DNA of 64,000 nucleotides from Talinum fruticosum (taxonomy: Eukaryota > Streptophyta > Magnoliopsida > Caryophyllales > Talinaceae). How positions within the stretch are numbered: the first letter of the stretch is position 1; each line of letters begins with the position of its first letter. The position numbers were made by a program, and so were the translations under genes. Below the pieces are notes generated by a model. That model was not told where the DNA came from, ran no database searches, and saw nothing but the letters and a program-made list of their open reading frames with translations. Positions 11,469 through 21,911 of this stretch are shown here, one piece after another. The stretch lies in assembly GCA_021018815.1 (NCBI GenBank), contig JAITYX010000088.1, positions 496,001 to 560,000 on the forward strand. Direction: 5' to 3'.

Positions 11469-12476
11469 TGAAGGTTTCCTCTTGGAGAGTCTAAGTCACC
11501 CTAGAGAGGGTGAATAGGGTTATGAGGAAATTTCAAAGAACTTAGACAATTATTGCTAAGAAAGAAATCAACAATTGAGTCCGAGTCTACATTGGACTTA
11601 GAAATGCAAATGCTTAAAAATACATGGAAACCCTCTTGATCGAGGTTACCTTTGCAATAAGGGGCAACTGAGCTGAGATAACCCTTACAGCTCGGTCAAG
11701 GGACTTACATATAATCTAATTGAAGAATGTAATTGATTACAAGACTTTCTTTACAACTTAGAAAATATTAGATACGGACTTGGAGTAGTAAATAGAAGAT
11801 TGAGTCAGTAATGTACTAAGAGAATTAGGCAATGCATTCATCAATAATTTCAGCAATCCTCACGTCTTGTGAAGCGGCTTCTATTTATAGACGACCAAGC
11901 GAGTACCCGTTGAGTTTGATTTTTGGATCGAAGTCTTTACTAGCCATTGTAAAGGCTTTTCCGAGTCACTCGGAACGGATGCATTGGAGTGTGAACGTTG
12001 GGTAATGGCTTTTCACTCCAAAAGGTGTTCCAATCAATCGTTGTCCGAAAAGCAAGGTGGAAATCACCATTGAACTTAGCGTTGAAGTTTTTAAGTTTTG
12101 AAAATAGACAACCCCGACACGAGTGTCTAAGTCCTGTCCGAATTGGCTAAAAGTGTCTGCTGGCATTTAACGGGGCTAGAAGTCGGTTGCTTTTAAGATT
12201 CAAAAAGTAGATTAGCCTTGTTTGAATGAACTGCTAAAGTAAAAAACATTGGTTCTCGAAGTATAAAATACTTTGGTCCAAGATTAGGCAAAGATAATAA
12301 TTAAATCTTAGTAATTAAGAGCTCTAATTATCTTAGGCCTAAAAGAGTGGAATATTCTGAGTCTAATATCTAATAGGTTTAAAGTCAGCTCAGAATAATA
12401 CCTAAATAGATCAAGTTAAAGGATAAACATCGGAGTAAGTGAACTTGATCTATCAAATACTTAAGAGAGATAGAAA
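11469..12476 (-). repeat. 5' LTR of the minus-strand copia element, truncated
   Basis: It begins TGAAGGTTTCCTC next to the primer site and can be followed to GAGAGATAGAAA near 12476. Compared with the 3' LTR it lacks about 240 bases of the middle (near 12460) and the last roughly 70 bases, so no TGAAGA terminus remains. Tat/Ogre reverse transcriptase DNA follows immediately. Confidence 0.8.
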
Positions 12477-14250
12477 CATTCTCTTTTGGACTAGCCTTAT
12501 TGAAATCTCCGAAGTCGACCCACATACAAACCTTGTCATCTTTCTTCATAATCGGTACTATATTTGAAGACTCGGACTTTGCATGTATAACATTCCGAGT
12601 ACTATCAAGGAATCAGGTACAAACTGCATCTCTTGTAAGTTTTGATTTCAAGTCATTCTAAATGCTATAGAAATGTTTTTGAGTGACACGGAACCTTCTC
12701 TCGAGTGTTACGTAAACTATTGCATAGGTTTTCATGTGTTTGAAGACCGACTCGAAAGCGTACCTTTGCTCATCATTTCAAATTCGTAGTTCCGAGTCAC
12801 TTAGACAACTCTCGGATTCATCGCATGTTCAAACACTTGCTCCAACACGTTTAAACTCGGTTCGACTTTGTATTCCAAGTTCGAGTGAATTACAGCGTTA
12901 ATTCATCTCTTCTAGTAAGCTTGTTTTGTTTGAACTATATTTGTCTATATCAAGTGCTCTTATTTTGATATTCTTTAGCTAACTTGATCTTTCTCCGGAC
13001 TACCTTAGATGGAATTTGAGTATAATGAATATTAGACTCGAAAAATTCCATTCTTTTCCGACTCGGATAATTATGCACTTAATTATCTTAATTAAATTAT
13101 TATCCGTGTCTAATCTTGGACCAAAGTATTTTATACTTTCAGAACCAAAATTAATTTACTTTTGTAGGTTATTTAAACGAGGTTATCCTACTTTTGAATT
13201 ACAAAAGTAATCGGCTTCAAGATGTCAAATTGCCAGCGAGACAAGGCTTTTTCTACTTCTAATCAAGGCCCGGACACTATGTCGGGGTTGTCCGTTTCCA
13301 AAACTGGAAATCTTCAACACTAAGCTCAACGGTGGTTTCCACCTTACTCTTCGGACACCACCAGTGGATTGGGACATCCTAAGGAGTCAAGAGTCGTTGC
13401 ATAACGTTCAAATCTCAACAGATCTTTTCTAAGTGACTCGGAAGAACCGTTACAATGGTCACAGAGGACTTCTAATCGAAGCTAGTCACAATGGCTAAGT
13501 TGCGTGGTCATCTATAAATAGAAGCCAACTCTCGAGACTTGAAGATTGCTGGAACCATTGTCAATACACATACTTAAGCAAAAGTCATTGTATTCATATT
13601 CAATCTTCTACTTACAACTCCAACTTTGTAGTGAACATCTTTCCGAGTTGTAAGGTCTTGTAATCGAGTCACAACTTTTCTTCTTACTTTCCGAGTAAGG
13701 TCCCTTGACTGAGCTGTAAGGGTTAACTCGGTTTAGTTGTCCCTAGCTGTAAAGGTTACCTCAATTAGGAAGTATTAGATCGGATAAGGGAACTTTTTAG
13801 TATAGGAAAACCTTGTAAGGAATTCTCTAATGGAGCAATTCTGGTTGAGTTTGTCTTCCGTATTTTGTGGATTAAAAAAGTGGATTTGACTTGGTGCCTG
13901 GATTAGCACTGGCTGTGGTTTTCTCGGCCAAGGAGGGTTTCTACGTAAACTCTTAGTGCATACTTTTCTGATTCCAATCTAGACTCGGACAGTCTTAAAG
14001 TTTGTTTTAAACTTTAATCTTCCATTTATTGTTAAAATTTCCTCATCACCGTATTCACCCCCTCCCCACTAGGGTGACTAAGTCTCTCCAAAAGAAAACC
14101 TACAATATGTACTACCCACTGAGGATAGTGAACCACCTAAATGAACCAAGCCTATAACTATTTCTAAACCTCTTCCTTAATCTTCAAAGCCCACTTAGAT
14201 TTCATCCTCCTCAACTTACGCTTAATCGGCTCAAGCATCTTCATAAAGTG
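12477..14250 (-). pseudogene. Tat/Ogre reverse transcriptase, N-terminal end only, split by solo LTR
   Basis: From 14250 down to 14110 the minus strand encodes 'LRRMKSKWALKIKEEV' and then 'VVHYPQWV'. After the 1.5-kb solo LTR it continues at 12559-12480 with a 'VPIMKKDDKV' block and 'VDFGDFNKAS'. These are the first conserved blocks of plant Ty3/gypsy reverse transcriptase ('VPKKDGKVRMCVDYRDLNKAS'). The catalytic YxDD region is missing because the element ends at 12477. Several stops are present. Confidence 0.8.
12565..14104 (+). repeat. Solo copia LTR with target-site duplication ATATT/ATATG
   Basis: It begins TGAAGACTCGGACTTTGCATG and ends AAACCTACA. It is flanked by ATATT (12560-12564) and ATATG (14105-14109), matching at four of five bases. 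Length is 1,540 bases. It sits inside the reverse transcriptase start of the Tat/Ogre element, whose reading continues across it. Confidence 0.9.
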
Positions 14251-15400
14251 GAATCTTATGTTCCCCTGTACTCGGATCTATACCGAACATGTCTTTGTAG
14301 GATCATGCAATGACATTTATAAGTTCTGTAAGGAGTAAGGTAAATTTCTTCTACTCTTACGGATCTAATGTTCTGCCGATCTTAACTTCTTGGGGTTGAC
14401 TAACTAACCCCAGATTAATTGTTATTGTTTCCTTTATTATTAGTGAGCAATTTTCATGATCTTCCATAGCTTCTATTAATTCTTTAGGGATTTCATGTTC
14501 ATCATTAGAGGCAAAACAATTGAAAGCAAGAGGAGGCAAAGAGTAAACAGAAAGATTCATTTTATTGAATGACACAATGAGTACATCGGACTCGAAGCGA
14601 AGACACGGAACTGGAAGTGACAAAATTAGGGAAAGAATTAGAAATAACAGAAAGAGAAATAAAAGGCCTAGTATTAGACTTAGAAGGAGGATGTGCTCCT
14701 AAACTGAAAGTAAATTCCTAGCCCTACTTGTCGTCAATCCAAGTGGCATGCTTGGACCCTTCAATATCAACGGTTGTGATAAATCTGGATGGATCGAACT
14801 ACGAGTGTGACATAGCTCGTGACGAGTATCGAGACCAAATTCCCTTCTCGGATACTCTCTTGTCCGAACGGAAGAGCGAAAAGATTATTCCCAACAAGAT
14901 TTGTCCAATATGGTGTAGATCTGTCCCTCTTCTAGGAGGTAGAGGACCTCCTTCTTTAGAATATAGCAGTCACTTGGAAATCTACAAACCAGGTACCAGG
15001 ATGCCGTTTTCCTTGATATAATAAGGCTTAGGATAACCGGGAAGCTATCTCCTTCTTTTAGGAACTGTCCGTTTAGAGTACAAGGAAAGGGCTTGATAGA
15101 GCGAACCGTGTGCACTGCAATCGTCTTGGTTTGAACATCCCACATAGCTTGGGCTATTTCCTTAGCGATCGATTGATAACCTAGCATAAAGTTGTAGTTG
15201 TTAGTGGGTTCAAGGTGTGGAAAAGTAGGGTGGTATGCCCTTCGAACTACCGCAAGACCCGGAAAGTACCCCTTCTTACTAAGCATCGAATGGACACTAG
15301 GGTTTCCATAAGGATTGAAGTTAAGAGGTGCAACAATCTTGACTCCATAAAGTTCCTCATCATTGGCATCGTGCTCAATCTCAACCACAGTTTTCTTTAG
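14251..15400 (-). pseudogene. Tat/Ogre spacer between protease and reverse transcriptase, with G-patch-like segment
   Basis: The 167-codon open frame at 15388-14885 contains 'MLSKKGYFPGLAVVRRAYHP' and 'LEPTNNYNFMLGYQ'. This resembles the 'MGYxPGKGLG...' G-patch-like segment that follows protease in Tat/Ogre polyproteins, although the second glycine cluster is lost. A second frame (14623-14357) has 'DEHEIPKELIEAMEDHENC', typical of the acidic linker before reverse transcriptase. Near 14300-14250 is 'YKDMFGIDPSTGEHKIPLYE', also standard for this lineage. Frameshifts separate the segments. Confidence 0.7.
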
Positions 15401-15420
15401 AAGTAATAGTTGTACAAAGA

Positions 15421-15962
15421 CTATCCCCGTTGACGAGTTATAACTTGACCTTTGATGATCATATTAACTTTTTGATGTAGTGTAGAGGGCACCACCCGAT
15501 GATCATGTAACCAAGGGCGTCCTAGAAGTAAATTGAAGATAGCTGGGATATATAAGAGTTGGAATTCGATGTTCCTTTCTACTATCCCTATATTAATTGG
15601 CAAGGTCACTTGTTCCCAAGACTATTCTTTTGGAATTGTCGTAAGCTCGAAGATGGATAGTCTGTTTAGAGAGTTGTTGCTCCCTAATTCCTAACCTTCT
15701 AGCAGTTCTCCAGGGGACATACGTTTACTCTTGATCCATTGTCTATCAAGGTTAGGGGAACTAACTTGTTAATGTAAGTTATGGTTAAGTAGAGGGCATT
15801 GTTGTAGTGCAACGCCTTCTCCTGGCAGATCCTTCGATCAAAGGTAGTAGTTCCATCCTCACTTGTTAACCAATCCCACCATTTCTTCGGCGTAGTTTTA
15901 GGAGAGACCTCAATCTTACTGAGTGCATCAATCAAAGCCTTGTCTATGTTTGTGGGAAGCAA
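15421..15962 (-). pseudogene. Tat/Ogre aspartic protease
   Basis: The segment at 15962-15699 has 'NNALYLTITYINKLVPLTLIDNGSRVNVCP'-type sequence; the active-site motif is 'LIDNGS', the usual DxGS form of this family. The second frame (15609-15421) holds the C-terminal protease part 'LLGRPWLHDHRVVPSTLHQK'. A frameshift and stop near 15610-15700 separate them. The protease would cleave the gag-pol polyprotein in virus-like particles. An equivalent copy lies at 43440-44021. Confidence 0.85.
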
Positions 15963-16410
15963 ATATTAATTGCCGATTGAGATATCACCTTTTAATTTCT
16001 ATAGTCGCTTAAGGATTGGGTCTACTTCTTTTGTAACTTCGGGTTCTTTTGGGGCTTCTCGAGTCCGTTATGGACCCGGGGGTGCATTGTGCCGTCCAGT
16101 TGTACTAAGGAATTGCACTGTAGGACTTTTAGTTTCTTCCCAAAAGTCTTCTTCTTTTAAAGGTGGTGTGCCCCATAAGTTATCACTATTGTCGTCATCA
16201 TTGCTTTTCGTTTGGTAGACATCTTCTTCATCACTTACCCACAGCCCTGGACTTCCGGATCTAATGGAGATAAGCTAAGAAATGGTTTAGACTTGTCAAC
16301 ATCGTGGATAAAAATAGATGGGTCCCACTAACTTGGAGGAGGTTCATTGAAAATGGCTAAGGTGACGCTAAAAGGATTTTTATTGTTGTTTGGTTTCGGG
16401 GTAGCCTTAG
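15963..16410 (-). pseudogene. Tat/Ogre gag-protease linker
   Basis: A degenerate coding stretch joins gag to protease. It aligns base by base, with gaps, to 44022-44456 in copy 2, including 'NEPPPS' and 'DPSIFIHD'-like segments near 16360-16290. Its upstream end is cut at 16410 by the Athila insertion and resumes at 24252. Confidence 0.6.
16406..16410. other. Target-site duplication CTTAG, left copy (right copy 24247-24251)
   Basis: CTTAG at 16406-16410 is repeated at 24247-24251, flanking the Athila element exactly. The uninterrupted homologous site in Tat/Ogre copy 2, near 44458-44465, reads GCAGCCTTAGGTAGAGGG, with a single CTTAG. Confidence 0.95.
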
Positions 16411-18155
16411 TGTTAGCTTGTCCTACGATTACAAATTAAACCACTAATTAGGTTTATAATAAACAATATAACATAGGAAAGTATGGATCAAATTCACGAG
16501 GAAAGATATTATAATATGCAAGCTTTAATCTAACTAAATTTACTACTCTTTAAAATAAAATAGAAAATATAGATTAATTACTAAAATAATAGAAATTTTG
16601 AAATACTAAATAAATATTTTATATAGAACATAAAAATTCTAATAACTCGAAAATATTTTTTTAAATACCTTTTAGAATAATTAAAATAAAAAAAATAAGG
16701 CAGAAAATAAACATATTCTAAAATAGAAAATTTCATTAGTAAAATTCTCCACTAAAATAATTATGAAAATAAATACTAAAATTATCCAAACTATTAATGC
16801 TAATTTTTAGGCCTAAACAAACCTTGATAATATACAACTAAAATTAAAAAACAAAAATACGAATTTATTTAACTAAAAATCTACAGTAATTAAATTCCAT
16901 AATTAAATCTGAAAAAATATCAAATCACTTCCAAAAATTATAATTTTAATCACAGCAAACTAGGACTCCATCTAAACCCAAAAACATATAAAATATGAAA
17001 AATAATAAAAGAAATTGTTTTTAACCTAATTTCTAACGGACTAACTAAAAATAACAAAAATTGACAAAAAAATAACCTAAAAATTAAAATATATAAAGAC
17101 TCAAAATTAAATTAAAATAAAATTACTAAAACTAACTTTAAATACTGATATTTAGGAGGGGGATATAACAAAATTAATAAATAAAAGACTAAATTAATAA
17201 ATAAAAGTTGACAAACTAAAGAAAACTACTAAAAAGCAATTAAATAATTATCCAAGATATCAATTTTATAAAAATACTTAGTATAATCTATATGCACCAT
17301 GAAAATTATTATTTATCATTAATACACAAATTGATCTATTCATGAGTTAAATTGAAGAAGACAACCACTAGCGGATCTTCTCCGTTTTTCCTTAGTTATT
17401 AGTTTACTTAGGCCTAACCCTAATGTAAACACTACTAATATTGATAACCCTAACACTAGCACTAGAATTTAATCAAATTAAAGCATTAAGTATTAGAAAA
17501 ATATCATCTAGCACCTAGTAACTAATCTACTGGCAAACTTGTTTTAAAAAGGATCTTAATTTCGTAATTTAAAGTGATGGTTATGAGCCATCCATGATTA
17601 AATAGAGTGATACTTATGTCTAAAAGACCAAGCGACTACGTACTTAAACCGTTTAAGCTATCATATGAATTTATATAAAACTAATTTGCGTGCACTTTAA
17701 TTAATTAGACATAAAATCATAAACGTTAAGAACAATTTATTATAGAATCATGATAAAATCAATAAGACATTAAAGATCGAAAATTCTTAAAAAATAAATA
17801 ATTTAACATGGTTTCAAGTAGATTATACTAATTATAAAAACAACTCACACATAATATAATTTAGGACACATAAACTAAATAAAAACAACGTCTGCAACAT
17901 TCAACTAACAATAAAAATTCAATCTTCACTACTAAAAATTATGATACTAATTACTACCGATATAGGTTTCTTCGGATGATGACAAACAATGATGACGGAC
18001 AAGACGTTGATGATGAGATGAGGCTGGCCGCAAGGAATATATTATGATCAAGGAGCGTTGATGATGATGTGTGATAAGGCGTTTGTGAAGCAATAAGAGC
18101 AGCGTGAGCGATGAGGAGCGGCGAGAGATTGTGTGTGATAGAGATGAGGTGGGAC
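16411..18155 (-). repeat. Athila 3' LTR, truncated
   Basis: AT-rich, beginning TGTTAGCTTGTCC. It aligns along its whole length with 21912-23650 of the 5' LTR. It stops at about 18155, so roughly 590 bases of the U3 start are gone. Apparent short reading frames inside it are not conserved and are not genes. Confidence 0.85.
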
Positions 18156-19195
18156 AATTGAACTGAGTTAACCCTTACAGCTCAATCAAGGGACATACTA
18201 AGAAAGTAGGAGAAATATGTAATTAATTACAAGACTTTCTTTACAACTCGGAGAATATTAAATACGAGTATGAGTTGTAAGTAGAAGTTTAAGTAAGAAT
18301 GAGAACAGTAAATAGTTCAATAATAAGAACAACACTAGCAATCTCTAAGTCTTTTGAAGTGGCTTCTATTTATAGACAACCGAGCGAGTGACCATTGAGT
18401 CTTGGTTCTTAACTGAAATCTTCACTAGCCATTGTAACGACTATTCTAAGCCACTCATAAAAGATTCATTGGGATGTGAACGTTGTGTAACGACTCTTGG
18501 CTCCAAAAGATGGTCCAATAATTTCGTTTTGACTTAAAACTAAAGTGGAAACAACCGTTAGGCCTAGAGTTGGACTTTTTCAGTTTTGGAAATAAACAAC
18601 CCTCACACGGTGTCCGAGCCTTGTCCAAAAGTAGCTTAAACTTGTCTGCTCGTGTTTAACGGCTAGAAGCCGGTTTCTTTTAAAAGTAAAAAAATAGATT
18701 AGCCTTGTTTGAATAACCTAGAAAAGCAAACCACATTGGTTCCGAAAGTATAAAATACTTTAGTCCAAGATTAGCCACATATAATAATTAAAAACAAAGT
18801 AATTAAATCCTTAATTATCTTTGGCCTAAAAGAATGGAATTTTCCGAGTCTAATATTCAATATGTTCAAATTTCATCTTGAGTCAATAATAAAATAATCA
18901 AGTTAGAAATATTAGAATAAACTGATTTAAAATAAAGAACTAACGTGGCATTTCACTTTGCATTGAAATACAAAGTCAATGCTCGAGAATAAAAGTGTTA
19001 GTGAACTTTTTGAGCATGCGATAGTTCTGAGTGATGTCCGAATGAGTCGAAACATCGGTGCGGGTGATATGCAAAAAGTGCTTTCTGTGGCACTCATAAC
19101 ATAATGAAAACTTAGATAAAAGTTTTATAATACACGGAATGACTTAGAATCACAACTTAAGAGAGATAGAGATTTATCCTTCAGTCTTTATTTTT
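18156..19195 (-). repeat. Copia LTR fragment inside the Athila element
   Basis: This is an inverted copia LTR lacking both termini. It starts at a sequence like ACAATTGAACTGAGTTAACC, equivalent to 11668 in the minus element's 5' LTR, and ends near GAGAGATAGAGATTTATCC. A weak TATA region (CTTCTATTTATAG on the plus strand, near 18360) marks the promoter zone. No flanking duplication is found. It takes the place where the Athila 3' LTR start and its polypurine tract should be. Confidence 0.75.
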
Positions 19196-20239
19196 AAAAT
19201 TTTTTTAACTCCATTCAAGCACATATTCGAGGCCTGTATAGGGTCTTAAAAATATAACACTCCCTGTCTCACACTCACCCAAATAGAGCTGCTCCAATTA
19301 ACAATTTATTTATTTATTTATTTTTCTCGTTAGTATGGTTCGAGCCATTGATCGGCCCAAAGGGGCATGACTCTCCCAGCATGGCTTACTCCATTCATAA
19401 AGGAAGGCTCAGCTAGAGACCTAAACTTAAGGGAAATGGTGCCGAGCCTCCAACTCCGACCCATGTTGGTAGACTAACATTTTTTTTCTTAATTTGTTGG
19501 CATTTTTCGAGTTGTAAACAGCCCTTAACAGGGTGGACTCTCTCAACACAGGTCTTTTCCATTCACAAGCAGACTTAAGGAGAATAAGTGTCGTACCACC
19601 TCAACCAACCTGTATTGGTGAACCAACATATTCTAAACTTTAATAGGCAAGACAAGAAAAATCAAAACTTTAATAAGTTATTCTGCTAAATTTAGTATAG
19701 ATGAACGACTTAAGTCAATTTATTGCCTTTGTCACAATCATATAATACGATCAAATAAAAATGAAAAATTATGATCGTAAATAATAGATGAAATATATGA
19801 GGATCAATTTAAACAACACTAAATGACAATTAACATGCTCAAATTTCTCACTTACAAAGGGAAAAAAATTATAAAATAGAAAAATTTAAGCTAGTTAACC
19901 TAGCATATATTCATGTTCATGCATTTCTTCACAAGAAAGACACTACAAAAAAATAAAATAAAAAGATAAATGCATAAAATTAAAATGCAGGATGCACTCC
20001 GCCACACTTAATTCATGCATTGTCCCTTATGCATACAAAATAAAATAAAAAGAAAAATTATAGAAACTTCCGTGAAAAATGTTGGGTTGCCTTCTAACCA
20101 GCGCCTTTGTTTACTATCTTTGGCTCAACACCTCCGGAACTCAAGGATCATTCGGTTGCATTTCCCACACTAAATAGATGCTGGTCTCCTGCATACTTGA
20201 AATTTATCGGGAGATTTCTTTTTGAAAACAACGAGATGT
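19196..20239 (-). other. Athila 3' internal region, noncoding
   Basis: Near 20075-20115 the minus strand carries the motif around GGCGCTGGTTAGAAGGCAACCC, common in the 3' region of Athila elements, and near 20240-20255 AAGTGTGGGGGAGAATA, a purine tract also typical there. The stretch 19300-19640 is unclassified and holds two related segments (see findings). I see no gene in this kilobase. Confidence 0.5.
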
Positions 20240-21697
20240 ATTCTCCCCCACACTTATCTTTTTATTCCTTTTCAATTTTAATTTGTTCGTGAATAGATCT
20301 TTAAGGAACTTAGCATAACGATGTTCCCGTTTCATGGTATCTAAGAAGTTCTTTTGAAATGTTTGTTTCTGCCTTCCTAAATATTTCTATGATATCTTCA
20401 ATTGCCTCGTCTATCTTAGGAGTTGTTCTTATCAATTTACTAGGAAAAGGTTGGATAGGCTTGTCAAGATCTTTTTCATAACTTATTTCCTTAACATTAG
20501 AAGCGTTATCTTTGTTTTGGTCGAGTTCGATTCCTTAACCTCTAATTATTACTCTACCTCTATGTTTCTCCTAGGCTCCTCTAATTCTTTCCCACTATTA
20601 AGTGTTTTGACGAGTTACATTTTCTTTTGGATCGTGGAAACGTTGGGATTGCATTTGGGTTGTAGGTTGCTAATTATTGTATTATTGACAATTTGTCTCT
20701 CTTGAACTTGCTTAAGGGTCATCTCTAAGCTTTGGAACCTAAAATCACTCTCCTTTTTCTGTTCATCCACGTTTTTAATGATTTGTCTGTAAAAGATAAT
20801 TAGTTATATCCTGAGCAACATATTGATCAAATTTTGGGGGTTTTCTTCAAATCCATACCTAAGGTTATCATAGTCCCTCCATTCTTCATAAGGGTTGGAG
20901 AATGGGTTATAGTTCATTTGACCTTGGTTGGAAAAAATAGCATTCACATGCCCCCATTGTTGTGGAGGACATGCATTAGCAACATGACCCTCTAAATATC
21001 AAATATTGCAAACTACTTGTTGCTCTTTCATTGACCAGTTTGTTAAGCATAATAGTAATTTGGGACAACTGGATCTTTATAGATGGACCTAAACCGAACT
21101 CATTAAGTCTCCTAAACTGGGTATCTCTAATTCTGAATCGTTGAGTATTTTGGGCCGTAATATTAAAAAGTTCTCTAGCTTGAGCTGCAGTCTTATTAAA
21201 CAGGGCCCCTCTACTAGTAACATCTACCATATTTTTATTTATTGGGGACAACTAGCACATAATTTATTAGAACGCTCCCAATATTCATAAAAAGTCTTCA
21301 CAGATCATTTGTTTATTGCACAAATTTCCTTTGTAATGGACCCAATCCTAGATGCAGGAAAAAATTTCTTTAAAAATGCTTTATGAATTTTGGTCCATGT
21401 AGTGAATGTTCTTGGGGGTAAGTAATAGAACTAATCTTTAGCCTTATCCTGAGCGAAAAGGAAAATGCTCTCAAATTAATTTGGTCTTGGGTGATTCCCT
21501 CAAGTTGCATGGTGGAACATGTAGTAATAAACTCATTGATATGACGATATGGGTCCTCATCGGGCAATCCATGAAATTTAGGTAATATATTTAAAAATTC
21601 TGAGTTCGAGTTTTAGTGGTCGGTCTAATACACGATATAAGATAGGTAGAAGTTGTGTATCCAAGTTAGGTACAACAAGTTCACGTAAAATAGTCAT
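20240..21697 (-). pseudogene. Athila gag and pre-protease region
   Basis: The likely start is ATG at 21697 ('MTILRELVVPNL'). Conserved Athila gag blocks follow: 'DEDPYRHINEFITTCSTMQ' and 'ITQDQINLRAFSFSL' (about 21560-21460), then 'MVDVTSRGALFNKTAAQARE' (about 21230-21170). A zinc-knuckle-like block 'CNIWYLEGHVANACPPQQ' (about 21010-20960) has lost a cysteine and glycine. Further on are 'ERQIVNNTIISNLQ'-type sequence (20700-20650) and 'DEAIEDIIEIFRKAETNISK' (about 20410-20350), the part normally just before protease. Coding similarity stops near 20240 at a deletion junction. Frameshifts occur near 21370 and 20600. Confidence 0.8.
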
Positions 21698-21888
21698 CTC
21701 AATAATTTTAGAACTTACGAAACAAAATCGAAACACTTACTTGGATTCAACTTCGTCAAATGTATGCTTCTTGTCAAAATTCAAAAAAAACTCTAAAAAA
21801 ACTACGAAAATAAACTATTAAAGTCACAAAGAAGTAATAAAAGTAGTCAATGTAAATTAAATTAAAACTAATAGCTATTATTTTCTTT

Positions 21889-21906
21889 CCCCAGACAACG
21901 GCGCCA
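21889..21906 (-). other. tRNA-Asp primer binding site (Athila)
   Basis: The minus strand reads TGGCGCCGTTGTCTGGGG, five bases inside the 5' LTR end ...AAGCTAACA. This is the tRNA-Asp primer site of Athila elements with one change (GTTGCC to GTTGTC). Confidence 0.9.
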
Positions 21907-21911
21907 AAATT

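Larger units (their letters stand above)
1224..12476 (-). mobile_element. Minus-strand Sirevirus-type copia element with both LTRs, degenerate
   Basis: Read on the minus strand the order is 5' LTR remnant (12476-11469), primer site, gag, protease, integrase, reverse transcriptase, RNase H, extra gene, polypurine tract and 3' LTR (2562-1224). That is the copia order (integrase before reverse transcriptase) with the added gene of Sireviruses. A solo LTR of the same family sits between integrase and reverse transcriptase. No target-site duplication is visible: the outer flanks are AAACT on the left and CATTC-like on the right. The left flank is copia DNA and the right flank is Tat/Ogre DNA, so at least one end was rearranged after insertion. 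All genes carry stops and frameshifts. Confidence 0.85.

Noticed and set aside
1224..12476. Target-site duplication for the minus-strand copia element
   Set aside because: The left flank AAACT and the right flank near CATTC do not match, and the flanks come from different elements.
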